NCBI GenBank assembly: GCA_038093975.1
Contig: JBBPTG010000255.1
Location: 1-33,985, forward strand
From: Chalciporus piperatus
Taxonomy: Eukaryota; Basidiomycota; Agaricomycetes; Boletales; Boletaceae
Direction: 5' to 3'
Length of the DNA: 33,985 nt
Shown: positions 9,395-21,505 of the stretch, one piece after another
Layout: every line of letters starts with the position of its first letter
How positions within the stretch are numbered: position 1 is the first letter of the stretch
Notes under the pieces: generated by a model
Seen by the model: the letters and a program-made list of their open reading frames with translations, nothing else
What the model was told of the DNA's origin: nothing
Databases searched by the model: none
Made by a program: the position numbers and the translations under genes

Positions 9395-12300
9395 ATGGGC
9401 ACTCACTTAAACGATGTGGCATCCTCCCGGAGACCAGGTCTGACCTTGCACAACCTCCCAAACCAAGAGCAATACCGCTCTGCCAACGTCATCGATATCC
9501 CGCCATCCACCCCGAAGACACCCGCAGATGAGGGAAAGGAATTCTTCTTGAGCGAGCGATCCGAGGATGAACAGCCTATCCGCGTTTACGAACTTAGACT
9601 CGATCCAGATGGCGGTCCCAACACGCAGCGATCGGTGAGCTGCACCTGTCTTTCATCTTGTGGAAATCTACTCACTTGCAATCACAAAGTATACCCGGCT
9701 TCCACCTGCATATAATCCTTATATTCTACGCGTCTCCTTAGACGCGGGAACTCCAGCCTCGAAGAATGGTGTATTTAAAACCAACTTCCCTCTCGATGGT
9801 GGTTCTTTCGAACGGGACAGATTCGCAGAACGAAAGTGAGACGTACGCCTTTGATTAATTAGCGTCGCTGATTTTTACTCAGGCTGCCTACTGACTTCTC
9901 CAAACCCATCAAAGTCGATCTTCCCATATCTCATGCCGGCGCATTCGTCTACTGGGTCGAATACGACGGCGACCTGCTGGGTCAACGTATCAAGGGCAGG
10001 GAGGGTTACTTCAATATCGACCCGATACTCCGCGTTCATGCGCGATCACCCATCCTCTCCCCTAGCCTCAGACCACTTCAGCCTTCTGATAAAGGCCTCC
10101 AGCTCTTACCACAATACATCGACTTACCTCTCGATGGAATCGCTATGCTTACGGTTGTCTCCAAATGGATGGCTCCCATTACCAAGTGGAGGGAGCATTT
10201 CCAGGAAGCTAGCGACCGTGGTTATACCATGTTGCATTGGACGCCTCTCCAGGTGCGCGGTGCTAGCGATAGCCCATACTCCATCAAGGATCAGATGAAC
10301 TACGACCTTCGCGTTTTCGGTACTTCTACAGACCCACAGTCTGCCATTTCTGTGATAGAAGACACGCTACGAATAGCCAAGGAGGACTACGGACTTTTGA
10401 GTCTAACAGACGTCGTGCTCAACCACACAGCCAGCGACAGCGAGTGGCTTACCGATCATCCTGAAGCAGGTCAGCACTTCTGTCGAATACCGAATTGATT
10501 TCTTATCAAGTATTAGGTTACAGCCCTGCGAATACGCCACATCTAACCCCTGCGTTAGAAATTGACGACGCGATCATCGAGTTTTCGGCATCACTTCAAG
10601 CCAGTGGCCTTCCCACCCACGTTACTTGCCAACAAGATATAGACACACTCATAGATGCCTTGAAGGAACATCTCAAAACCAAAGATCTATGGGAATTTTA
10701 TGTCCTTGACGTGCAAGAAGAGAAAGCGGCCATTCTCAGTGCCTTATCCTGCAATACGATTGTTCCATGGACTGGCGAGGATATCACCACCAAGTCTGCC
10801 TCTGCGATTGCCGAGATAGTACGGGCATCTGGTTTGGTGCAAGGCCTTGGCACACTCTCTTCGCGGTTCTGCGTGCGGGTCGATGGGGATGTAGCTGCTG
10901 GAATCGCTAAAGCTGCATTTTCCCACAAAGCCAATGATGATGAAGCTCTGGCGCAGGCTTGGATGGAAGTCGTTGACGTGTTAAACGTACCTCTCTACGC
11001 CGAGTGGAAGGAAGACACGCAGATGGCGCTGGATGCTATCAAGAATAGGTTGAAGTACATTCGACTTGATGCGAATGGACCCAAGCTCGGGGAAATCTCC
11101 AAAGGGTATGTATGCGTAGCCCACTCCTTCAGTCACACTGACATGAGTCTGAGTAGGTCCCCTCTAGTCGAACCCTACTTTACGCGTCTGCCCGGGTTCG
11201 AGTCAAACCCTGCCACGCATTCTGTTGCGAACAACGGTTGGATATGGAACGCCGATCCCTTGGCGAACTTTGCTCTTCCACCTTCCAAAGCGTACTTGCG
11301 TCGTGAAGTTATTGTCTGGGGCGACTGCGTGAAGCTTCGCTATGGTTCTTCCCCGTCGGATAACCCCTGGCTTTGGGCCTTCATGACTTCTTATGTCACC
11401 TTTCTAGCGAAGGCTTTTGACGGATTTCGAATCGACAACTGTCATTCGACCCCGCTACACGTTGGCACAGCAATGCTTGACGCAGCACGCAAAGTGAATC
11501 CAAACCTATATGTCTGTGCAGAGCTGTTTACGGGGAGCGAGGAGATGGATCTGTTATTTGTGAGGAAGTTGGGGGTGAATAGTTTGGTCAGAGAAGCTGG
11601 AAATGCATGGGACGCGAAAGAGTTTTCGAGGATCATGTATCGATTCGGGCTAGGCAAGCCAATGGGTATGTCTAACTCGAGTTTATCGTCAATCATCTTC
11701 ATCTGGTTATCTATTTCTAGGTTCGATGGACGGTGCATGCTTGACGAGCGTCGAAGAGCTCGCGCCACCGTTCGGCACAGGGCCCACCCGCCCGTGTATC
11801 GTCAGCCCTCTCAACGGCTCCATTCCACATGCGATGATGTATGATCTCACCCACGACAACGAATCCTACCTCGACAAGCGTACGGCTGAACATGCGCTTT
11901 CTGTGGCGGGAATAGTCACCTTTGGGTACTGCGCCGTGGCCTCCGTCAAAGGATTCGACGATCTATATCCCAAGCTCTTGAATTTGGTACAGGAGAAGAG
12001 GTCGTACGAAATTACGGGTGTCGGCGAGTCTTCAGGAATTGGCAGGGCAAAGAGGGTGCTAAATGGACTGAGGCGGGAAATGGTGCTTGGAGGGTACGAA
12101 GAAGGCCATGTGTTTCAGGACGGAGATGTAAGTTTGAGTTTTTTTTCGGGGGTCATTTGTGCTCCTCGCCGCAATGCTAACAGTCTCTTTCATGGGTAGT
12201 ATATAATCATTCAGAGAGTTCACCCCAAGACGCAAAAGGGCTACTTACTCGTTGCCCATACAGCCTTTGCCAAACGGCCCAGGGAACGTGGGTGGGGTGA

Positions 12301-14871
12301 GCAACCAGATTTCTCTGACATTCTTGGAGAACTTATGTCGATGCACGACAGTGAAACCCATCGAACTGAGTAGAACCCGGGCAACGTTTGTCTGCGGCTT
12401 CGCTGTCGATTTCTTATCATATCAGGCTCCTCCAGACCAGGCGACGATTCGGGGGTTGCCCGGCATACTTGTCGATCTACCAGAGGTTCCCGTGATCCAG
12501 GAGTCGCAACGCGAAGTCCCTTCCTGCTCGATCACAGTTCCTGATTACTTCCCCCCGGGTAGCATCATGATTTTCGAAGTCGAGGCTGAGGAAGTCGACC
12601 CTGCACTCGATGCCTTTTGCGCGGACTCCGACACTGCTGCAGCCGCTTTCTCAAATTTAGATCTAGTCGATCTCAATGTCGCACTCTACCGCTCAAACGC
12701 GGAAGAACGAGATGCGACCGACGGAGAGTTTGGTGTTTATGACGTTCCCGATATGGGAGGATTGACGTATTGTGGGCTAGAAGGGTGGATGGGGTCGTTG
12801 AGACGGATTATGAGCACCAATGATCTTGGCCACCCGCTGTGCGAAAACCTGAGGAAAGGCACCTGGGCCCTGGATTACACGGTCGAGAGGCTCTTCAAGT
12901 AAGTTTTACCGCAGACTATGGATAAGCACTGACCCGTTCGCGTAGACAAACTGCCAAATTCCCAAACCTTGTCACCGCGGCCCAGTGGCAGCAAGAAAGA
13001 TTCGATAGGATCAAGAAAGACGTTCCTCCATACTTGCGTCCCAAGTTTTTTGCCATCGTTATCTCCACGGCATACAAGGCCGCTCGTAGCGCCGCTATCG
13101 AGCAATTTTCGGATTTCGTATCCTCTGGGCATGACTTTACACAAAATCTCGCCCTATGCGCAGTACAGATGTATGGGACGGTCCAGTCGGCATCGCTGGA
13201 CCCGGGCGAAGCCACACCTTCACTCGCTGCTGGGTTGCCTCATTTTAGTACGGGATGGGCAAGGTGCTGGGGAAGGGATGTGTTCATCTCATTGAGAGGG
13301 CTGTTCTTGACAACGGGCAACTACGATGGGGCAAGACAGCATATCTTGGCATTCGCTTCAACGTTGAAGCATGGACTTATCCCGAATTTGTTGGATTCGG
13401 TGAGAAACCCCAGGTACGTCACGTTTTCGCTGTAAAGCTCGTCGAGAGGGTTTTGACCTTCGTTTAGATACAACTCCCGGGACTCGCCTTGGTGGATGTT
13501 GCAAAATATCCAGGACTACGTCAACATGGCTCCAAATGGGATTTCCATTCTCTCGGAAACCGTCCGTCGCCGGTTCCCTGCGGATGACAGTTGGGTTGCA
13601 TGGAACGACCCTCACGCATACTCATACTCTAGTACGCTCGCTGATGTTATCCATGAGATCCTTCAGCGGCACGCATCGGGGATTTCCTTCCGCGAGCACA
13701 ACGCCGGTCCAAACCTTGATATGCAAATGAAAGACCAAGGATTCAACATCGATATTCACGTGGACTGGGAGACAGGATTCATCCTCGGAGGAAGCCAGTA
13801 TAACTGCGGAACATGGATGGATAAGATGGGAGAGAGCGTCAAGGCCGGGACGAAAGGCGTTCCTGGCACTCCGAGGGATGGTGCTCCGGTTGAGATCGTG
13901 GGGCTGGTGAAGAGTACGTTGAGGTGGCTTGATGGGCTCGTGCAGGAAGGGAAGTTTCCTTTCGAAGGGGTTGTTGCTTCGAGTGAGTTGTGGCCTCCCT
14001 TTCGAGCGTGATCTTGCTGACATGGGGCATAGTCGGTGGACAGGATAGGTTTGTGACGTATGGGGAGTGGAATGACCTCATCCAGAAATCATTTGAGAAG
14101 CATTTCTACGTCCCGCTGGGTAGTGTCCAGTTGTCTTCCGTTGTCGCTTTTTCTAATCGATTGCACAGATCTTGCGGACGACTTCGAGTACGCTGTCGAC
14201 ACAAAACTCATCAACCGTCGAGGGATTTATAAGGATGTCTATGGGTCTGGAGGAGGACGCGAGTGGTCCGATTATCAGCTGAGACCCAACTTCCCAATCG
14301 CGATGACAGTCGCTCCGGAGCTGTTTGACGACAGTCATGCGCTGCAAGCACTCAAGCTTGCTGACCAAATCCTACGAGGTCCGATGGGCATGAAAACCCT
14401 GGATCCCAGTGACAAGCAGTATCGTCCATTGTATGATAATTCGAATGATTCGGATGACGGGGCCGTAGCAAAGGGGCTGAATTACCACAATGTGAGTACA
14501 TCTGTTATCGCGTGCTCTATTACACTGATCAGCCACGTAGGGCCCTGAATGGGGATGGCCGCTTGGGTACTTCCTGAGGGCATATCTTCATTTTGACACA
14601 CGAGTAGGGTCGGGTAAAGACGTGGGTTCCTTCATGCTGATAAGTTCCTGGCAGACTGACTATAGCGGTTGTTCAGGACCCTGTGCAAACGCTGCACTAC
14701 CTCCATCGAGCGCTGCTTCAACCGCGGCACCACATTCAGCACGATACATGGGCAGGTCTTCCTGAGCTGACGAACAAAGATGGGGCGTATTGTAGGGATT
14801 CGTGCAACACGCAAGCTTGGAGCGCGAGTACGTTGTTGGATTTCCTGGAGGACGTGAGGAGGTATTCATAG
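9395..14871 (+). CDS. GDB1: Glycogen debranching enzyme (4-alpha-glucanotransferase / amylo-alpha-1,6-glucosidase)
   Basis: This bifunctional cytosolic enzyme moves maltotriosyl units from glycogen branches and then hydrolyses the remaining alpha-1,6 glucose. Fourteen exons (9395-9634, 9690-9835, 9883-10469, 10517-11105, 11157-11665, 11721-12127, 12200-12296, 12352-12898, 12946-13413, 13468-13982, 14033-14119, 14169-14491, 14541-14621, 14677-14871) join without a frame break. They give about 1596 residues, close to the family's usual 1500-1600. The GH13-like transferase half has DVVLNHTA (about 308), [14 protein letters not shown] (about 610, nucleophile Asp), [12 protein letters not shown] (about 642, acid/base Glu) and THDNES (about 734). 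The GH133 glucosidase half has [16 protein letters not shown] (about 1144), [12 protein letters not shown] and [17 protein letters not shown] (about 1304). It ends in [18 protein letters not shown], the usual C-terminus. No catalytic motif is missing. Confidence 0.96.
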
Positions 14872-15089
14872 ATGATTTTGTACGTTTGTACAACGTGTGT
14901 TGTCAAAGAACTGTTCAAAGCTACGGAGATGAAGAGGGAGTGAGGGTTTTACGTCGAGTCGTGTATGGCGTTATTTGTGGTGTCGCTGAATTGATCAAGG
15001 AGTAGACTCAGTACGTGATCGCCGACTTTTCAGTGATCCCCTCCGCTCTCCCTGGAGGCGGAAGAAAAAAAACAAGAAAATCGACTTCT
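14872..15089. other. Intergenic spacer, 218 bp, GDB1 to PAT1
   Basis: This is a tandem gene spacing containing the GDB1 3' end and the PAT1 5' UTR/promoter, with an A8 run around 15066. No other feature is seen. Confidence 0.4.
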
Positions 15090-18000
15090 ATGTCTTTCTT
15101 TGGTTTTGAGACAAGTCTAGAACAGGACAAGAAAAGGTTCTTGGAAGGCGGTCTACAAGAATCAGAAGACCTTGCGGTCTACACTTGGGGAGAGGAGAGC
15201 TACGACGGCCTCGGCGATGCCCTCCAAGAGGGCGGCGATGACCTGAACGACGAGACCTTTGGTGGGCCTGGCGTTGTTGGTCAGTCTTAACTTGCCCTCG
15301 TCTCGGGATCTGATGACATTAACGAGGATCCTCTCGCATTGGCAATCCTCTTGTCTACAGGCAAGGATTTCGATTTCTCGAGCCATCCTCCCACAGATCC
15401 CATCGGTGCCAGACTCGACCGCCGTGCGACTCCCCAAGAGCTTCAGAGGGAACGCACGCCTGCCCAAGAGCGCATCTTTGCTGCTCCGAAGTCAGAGCGG
15501 GGTGAGCGACGTTGCTCTTTGGAACACCAAGGCTTCATTTACTCATCTCTCGCGTGATCTTTACCCCGCTCTCACAGGTTTATCACCAGCGCCCGCATCC
15601 TCTGCACAGTCCCTTGAGTCGATATGGGACGACAAGTCTCTCTTTTCGTTGCTTACACGTTCTAATGGGGCATCGCGCGCTTCGGATCATTATCGGGCAC
15701 CCTCTGCGACATCCAGGCCTCACCTTGCCCCATCGACCACTCCATCTCTCTCCCAAGGCCAGCAGACACTCGCCGATCATCATCGCGCATTCGATCAGCC
15801 GTTGCATCAGCCTATCTCGCATGGCGGTAGTGCCCTCGGGGCGCCTCGGACTGTACAGGAGATCGAGGCTGAGATGAGACTCGCAGCGCAGCAGGCTCGG
15901 CAGCGCCAGGAGTTGGAACTTAGGCAGCGGGAGCGAGAGCTGAGGTTGGCGGACGAACAGCAACTTTTGCAGCAGCAGCAACAGCAACAACAACAGCAGC
16001 AGCTCCGGGATCAAGAACGCATTCGCCTCTTGCAACTCCAGCAACAACAACTGCTTCAGCAAGAGCAGCAGCTTCGTCTCCATCAGGCTCATCATCAGGC
16101 GGTAACGCCGCCTCCTCGTATGGTTCATCACACGCAGGCGCAGGCTCAGCTGCCGAGGACTCAGTCGCCTAGATTCCAACAACATCAGCACCAGCAACAG
16201 ATCTTGATGTTGCAGCAGGAGCAAGAGAGGCAACAGCAGGAGCGACTGAAGGAGCTGCAGGAGCGATTGAGGATGGAGGAGCTTGAGCGACAACTTCGTG
16301 CTCAGCAGCTGTCACAACTTCAGCAGCCGCCATCGCTCCAGGCCCGCCGACAGGCAAGCTACGCCGACCTCCAAGCATTGCAACAACGTCGCACGCAGTC
16401 TCCGGCCGCTGCCGCCTATGCTGCAGGTTTAGGTGGAAACGGCGAACTACCGCTGATCAACCAGAATAACGCGCAGTTCTTGCCCCAGAGCATCCAGCTT
16501 CAACAGAGGTTGTTGTCGGAGATGGCACAAGCAGAATTTTTGCGAGATATGCAAGGCATCAGTCAGGCCGAGCAGGAGGCCCTGAGAGCGGAAGCGATGC
16601 GTAAGATCATGGAGACTGAGCGGATGGAAGAAAAAAGGCGGAGAAAAGCAGCCAAGATTGCTCACATGGTACGCTATCTCGTTCTCTTTCCCCCGGGAAT
16701 GCTTTAACCCACAAAACCCAACGACAGTCACGTTATAACGACCTTATGACACAATCTGACAAGGACTTCATAACCCGCATTCAAGTATCCCAGCTCGTCA
16801 CTCAGGATCCCTATGCAGAAGACTTTTATGCTCAAGTTTATGGTGCAATCATCCGATCTCGTATGGGTCTCCAAGCGGACCCGGAACGCGTCCTGAAGTT
16901 TGGGAGTGGAGGAGGGGTGGGGTTGGGTATGCCAGGTCAAAAGCCAGGAAGTAGAAGACCAAATGCGATGCAAAAGATGGAGGCGCAGGTAGAAAGAATT
17001 GTCAGTAACGCCAGACTGAGGGAGAAGGAAAAGGGATTGCATTGTAAGTCCATCCCCCTAAATAGCGCTATTGGGAGATGTTGAGTCGCCTTGATCGCCA
17101 GCACTGCACAGTCTTCAAGGTGCACTTGGCAAGACATCCGGAAGGAGTTATAAAGCTGCACCCCGTCAACTCCTGCAGGTGGATTCCAACGCCCCGCCAG
17201 GGACACATCCTCCTCACATCTCGAAAGAGGATGGACAGTCGCATATACTTAGCAGAGATGACAATGGTGCTATCCGAGAAGCTGCGAAGTTGGGACGTGA
17301 GGCGTTGGGCGACGTTGCTGGGGTGAGTCACTTCGTTTTACGCCAGGTGCTTCACAGCTTACGTGCATACAGAAGGATGGTGTGGTCCAGAAAGATCCCC
17401 TCACCCAACGGGAGGTTTCCGTTGCCCTGGAGTCACTGTACGATCTCGTGCTCAACATCGAGCAACTGCGGCGAGACCAACCACCTGAAGAGGACGAAGA
17501 GGCTGTGGCTGCATGGTATGTTTCATTCGCTTGATGTATGCTCAGTGTCTGTATGATGCTCAACGGATGGTTAGGCAAGTGCATTATGAAGGTCTTGTAG
17601 AGGAAATATGGGTTGGGTTGAAGGTCTTGATTCCCCTCGAGACAAGGTAAGCAATTACTCTTATCATAGTTTGGATAGCTATAATGAGTGTGCTTGTTTA
17701 GCGATCCTCATCCGTTCATCTCCCTGCTCACCCCAGCGAAGGGCAAGAGGATTCTCCCGAGGCTCAGTCGCCACATCTCGCCTGCCCGCATGCTCACCCT
17801 TCTCACCCTCCTCGTCGCGTGTTTCTCTCAACTCGATGTTGTCAAATATGCCCAACTACTCGATCTACCCGAGGATTCTCATATCCACGCACAAAACAGG
17901 TCTCCCTCCGCAAATAATTCTGGGAACGGACAAGCGATCCCTGACCGGGATGAGGTCGAGAGACAGACACAGGCCTTCCTTGGAAGCGTGCTGCAGAGCA

Positions 18001-18697
18001 TCTTACCGGTCGTAGCAAAGGCCGAGTTGAGGTTGATCGCTGGGCTCTTGGGCTTGCTCTTGGACAGGTGCGACGTCGTGATGGTTGCACAGACTAGAGT
18101 GAGTCGTGTTCTTTGTTCCCCATACCCAGCCACGACGACTGACCGATCGCAGCCTGGTATCGCTATCCTCACCCTCTTCTTGAGTCGAGTGGAGATCATC
18201 AAGCAGGACATGGGCGGTGTTCCCGAGCCGACGGATGTGCCTACGCCCGAGGATGCTGAGCAATGGTATGAGCATTGAGATATCCCATACTGAAAGGACC
18301 TAAACTAAATCTATCCGCCAGGCAACTGATGTTCGACCACCTTTTCCAGCTCCTCGATCCTCACTTCCTGCTTCTCTTCCCCTCCACGCGCCGCGCTCTC
18401 CAACTCGCCGCCACGCCCACTCAACACAACATCCACGGCCAACCGTCCCAACAACCTTCCAACGCTGAGATGCTCGACCAACCCGTCTGGCAGTTCCTCG
18501 CTGCGTTGGCCCTGCACGCTTCGCCTGACCAACAATCAACCCTCGTATCCGGTCTCCGCGAAAAAGTCCTCGAAAACGTCGCGAGCGCACAGAAAGGGTG
18601 GGGCTTGACGGACGATGAAGAGCGTGCGGCCAAGCTGGCGAATGTGGACTTGTTTTTACACGCGTTGGGCTTGGATAGCTCGCAGATTGCGATCTAG
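15090..18697 (+). CDS. PAT1: Pat1, mRNA decapping activator and P-body scaffold
   Basis: Pat1 bridges the Lsm1-7 ring, Dhh1 and the decapping enzyme on deadenylated mRNAs in P-bodies. Ten exons (15090-15279, 15361-15501, 15578-16668, 16728-17043, 17102-17322, 17373-17515, 17575-17646, 17702-18098, 18153-18265, 18322-18697) give 1019 residues, longer than yeast Pat1 because of the Gln-rich centre. The start is the family's N-terminal motif MSFFGFETSLEQDKKRF. A Gln/Leu/Arg-rich region with an 11-Gln run follows. Next is the conserved middle element HMSRYNDLMTQSDKDFITR then IQVSQLVTQDPYAEDFY. The C-terminal half is the alpha-helical PatC domain (GLVEEIWVGLKVLIPLE, HISPARMLTLLTLLVACFSQ), which binds Lsm and Dcp proteins in yeast. 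The gene lies 218 bp downstream of GDB1 and converges on the glycosyltransferase gene. Confidence 0.94.
15970..16002 (+). repeat. CAG/CAA repeat encoding 11 glutamines in PAT1
   Basis: Eleven consecutive Gln codons mix CAG and CAA, inside a wider Gln-rich region (about 15850-16330). Such tracts in P-body proteins favour condensate formation. Codon mixing should limit slippage. Confidence 0.85.
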
Positions 18698-18957
18698 ACT
18701 TGAGACGGGCTGGCTGGCTGGTCTCGTATGTCATTACGTCTCCCTTCTCGTACGGGCCTTCTTCGTGTCCGTTTTTTCCGTATCGGTTTTCGTTGTCGGT
18801 AGAAGGACAAAAGTATCTTGTGTGTTTTATGCATTGTACCAATTTGAATGGCTTTAAATTTGGTTTCGTCGTCTCGAAGTGCTCTTAGAGTGGTCAGTGG
18901 TACTTTGAATCGATTCTGGGAGGCGAAAGAATGATACAATCTCTGGCACATCGCCCT
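18698..18957. other. Convergent intergenic spacer, 260 bp
   Basis: The spacer lies between the stop codons of PAT1 (+) and the glycosyltransferase gene (-) and holds both 3' ends. Nothing else is recognisable. Confidence 0.4.
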
Positions 18958-21422
18958 TTACAGTGGGGTATTGCACAAAAGGTCTCGTACACTCGAGGGA
19001 AGCAACACATCCCCAGAACACTCGCCAAACTCCGCCCTCCGTTCCTCACCCCTTGTCTGAATATCCTCCATCAAAGTCAGTTCTCCCCAGAGGTCCAACA
19101 CCGGAAGACTCTGCCAGTCAGGTAACGTCCCACCAGGCAAATCCAACAACCGAGGTCCACCCCTATTACCCTCGCCCTCGCCCACCTCAGCTCCCTCGAG
19201 ACGCATCAACGGAAGCGAAAACATCCGTTTCTTCTTCTCATACACCTCTACCGGATCGTCCTTGACATGCGACCCCACCTCGAGATGGTTCGTCGAGAAC
19301 GACACAAAGTCTTCATAGTTGGGGTACAGCATGACGTATCCTCGAAGGTACACCAGCTCGATGAAATACTTCTTCCACGACTTGGTCCATTTGTTGGAAC
19401 GCACTCCCGGGACGACCGTGCTGCTCATCGGGAGGACGTATTGGGAGAGACGGAGGGAGAGGTAGTCGTGGAATTCGCGCCATTGGGAGGGAAAGTAGAG
19501 TGCGCCCCAGCTGCAGGGGATTTGGGACAGATACGGCGTGGATGGTGAGGGGAGAGAAGAAGATTGGAAGATCTTGGTGGCGTTGAAGGGTTGCCGGCCT
19601 TTTGGGCGGAGTTCGATGATTTTCTGTTGATAGAGGCTGATGCCGAAGAGTTTGGAAGAAGAGGGGCTTTCATCTCCGTATCTGAACACCGTTGAGAATG
19701 CGCGATAACATGGTAGGTGGGAATTAACCTGTAGCGCAGGAGTGTCATCTTGATCCATGCATAAGAGAGAGGCGATAATTCGATGTCGTCCTCGAGCAAC
19801 AAAGCATACGAGTCATTGGAGTGTGGGTACCACGATTCGACGACAGCGGGGAGCAGACCACCATGGATGACGCGATGGTGGAGGAAAACATCGCCATGGT
19901 CCCATTCGAGGTCTTGCACGAGACGAAGTGTTTCCGAGTCAGATGTTTGATCCATATTGACGCGTAACGTAACCTTGTCGCCATAGAACATGGTGTGTTG
20001 GATTGATTCAAGCAGGCGTCGAAGCGAGTGTGGTCGCTTATTCGTGATAACACTGAGAGTGATTTCGGGGACATTCCAATCTGTAGGCTCAGCAGACTAG
20101 CATGCTTAGTCAGTTTATGGGTTCGAGAAAAACGAACGGCGCAGCTCCTGGAGACATAGTGTGCCAATCCACTCGGTATAAGGTAATTCTTGGCGAGGAA
20201 GTCGTATTAGGGTTGAATTGAGAAAGGGGAGTCGCTCCAAGATCAACGAGAAAGTTGCCGAAGCTGAATCTTGGTGATCCAAACCGACCATGACGTCTGG
20301 GACCCGTTCGAGGGAGTCGAACCAGTCCGATAAACTTGGGATTTCCTTGGAGCGATGAAAGTAAGTAATGGTACAGTTTCTCTCTTCAAGGATACCGGAT
20401 AGTTCGTCTTCACCCATGGGATCATAGAGATAGGCCGATACGATATATCCCTGATGGCAGAGCTTGAAGGCGGCGGGGAGGAAGTTGCCGAGATCGTCTT
20501 TACGAGGGAAAACCAAGGTAAAGAAACCAGGTGTTGGCACTGAGGTAGGATCTACTGAGTTAAGTTCGGCGTTGTAGTCCGGATTGCCGTCAGAGGGTCT
20601 GCCTTCGGATTCCATCTGCAAGGGGCACCATTTTGCGTCGTAAACATCCGAACCAATCACGACCCCACCGATCATGCCATGATTTGACTGAACGATGTGA
20701 TTTCCTAGGGAGGGCCAGAACGAGGCTGGAGCAGTGGTCAGGGGTGTTCCAAACAAGAGATTGGTCCGAACGACAAAGGGTGGAATGAGGTAAGCTGCTG
20801 GTCTTGAGTAGTCGGAAGGCGAGAGCGACACGTTGTGAGAAGCATATCCGCGAGGACCTGCAGGCAAGTGGGATGCACGTGGATGCGTCAGGTATGCTCT
20901 GTCACAATCGGATATCTGTTCGAAAGCGTTTTCGTCCAAAAGAAGCGCCCAGTCGGTCTTAATTCGAGAGGCAATCTCGAGGGCGGCTTGATTGTGATGG
21001 ATAAGGCCAGACCATGGATATAGAGACAGTTTTGGATGGTGCTGAGAAGCGTTTGAAAGGATGGATCGAAGTTCTCGTCGTGTTTTTGAAGCTAGAAAGT
21101 CGGGGCAAACGATTGCGACTTCGTACACGGTTTTCGTCGGAACAAGGAATGGTGCCAAGAGTTTGTCCAGTCTCGGAATGGTTTTCGAAATGACAGGCAA
21201 TATGACGGTTAGCGAATACTCCTCGATGAACGGTGCATCACGTATAGCGAGGGTCAGATCCTGGCTGTTGTAGGTGGGTCCGTGTCCTGATCCTGGGCGG
21301 GTCGTTGTTTTGGCGAGCCATAGGATGTACGCTACGAGGACCAGGACCAGTATACATCTCGACCTGCTCCTCATCATGGTCAATGTCGATTTACCGAAAA
21401 CGGAAGGTAGTAATTGTTCCAT
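18958..21422 (-). CDS. Type II membrane glycosyltransferase with two nucleotide-sugar-transferase-like halves
   Basis: This is a GT-A-like glycosyltransferase of a fungal family usually annotated only as 'glycosyltransferase 2'. Three exons (21422-20138, 20080-19729, 19681-18958) give about 786 residues. A basic N-terminus followed by CILVLVLVAYILWLA is a signal anchor, placing the catalytic part in the Golgi/ER lumen. The first half has YSLTVILPVISKTIPRLDKLL and later WALLLDENAFEQI near residue 155. The second half restarts with ITLSVITNKRPHSLRRLLES and has YALLLEDDIELSPLSYAWIK near residues 520-540. The acidic EDD is the likely metal/nucleotide-sugar site. SWGALYFPSQWREFHDYL then follows. 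A second ATG ten to twenty codons downstream, just before the anchor, is an alternative start. Donor sugar and acceptor are unknown. The first intron (20081-20137) is my reading and is the weakest junction. Confidence 0.82.
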
Positions 21423-21505
21423 CAATTAGTCATTGTTGATGTCTGTTTGTCCGCCACTAATCATCAGACTCGTCCGCCTCCTCCTCCTCCTTGTTCTCTT
21501 CCCCG
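21423..21505. promoter_or_regulatory. 83-bp divergent promoter, glycosyltransferase / CCCH zinc-finger gene
   Basis: The two start codons at 21422 (-) and 21506 (+) are 83 bp apart, with a pyrimidine-rich stretch (repeated CTCC) just before 21500. The two genes must share core promoter sequence, or their 5' UTRs overlap. Confidence 0.55.

Noticed and set aside
12252..12356. Reading straight through 12296-12351 in GDB1
   Set aside because: The unspliced frame hits a stop at about 12372. Removing the 55-nt intron restores the conserved [12 protein letters not shown] sequence.
15583..16293. 236-codon leucine-rich minus-strand ORF
   Set aside because: It is antisense to the CAG/CAA-rich part of PAT1. 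The leucine runs are the complement of the glutamine codons.
18300..18842. 180-codon Arg-rich minus-strand ORF
   Set aside because: It lies opposite the last PAT1 exon, which has a clear PatC sequence. The ORF shows no domain.
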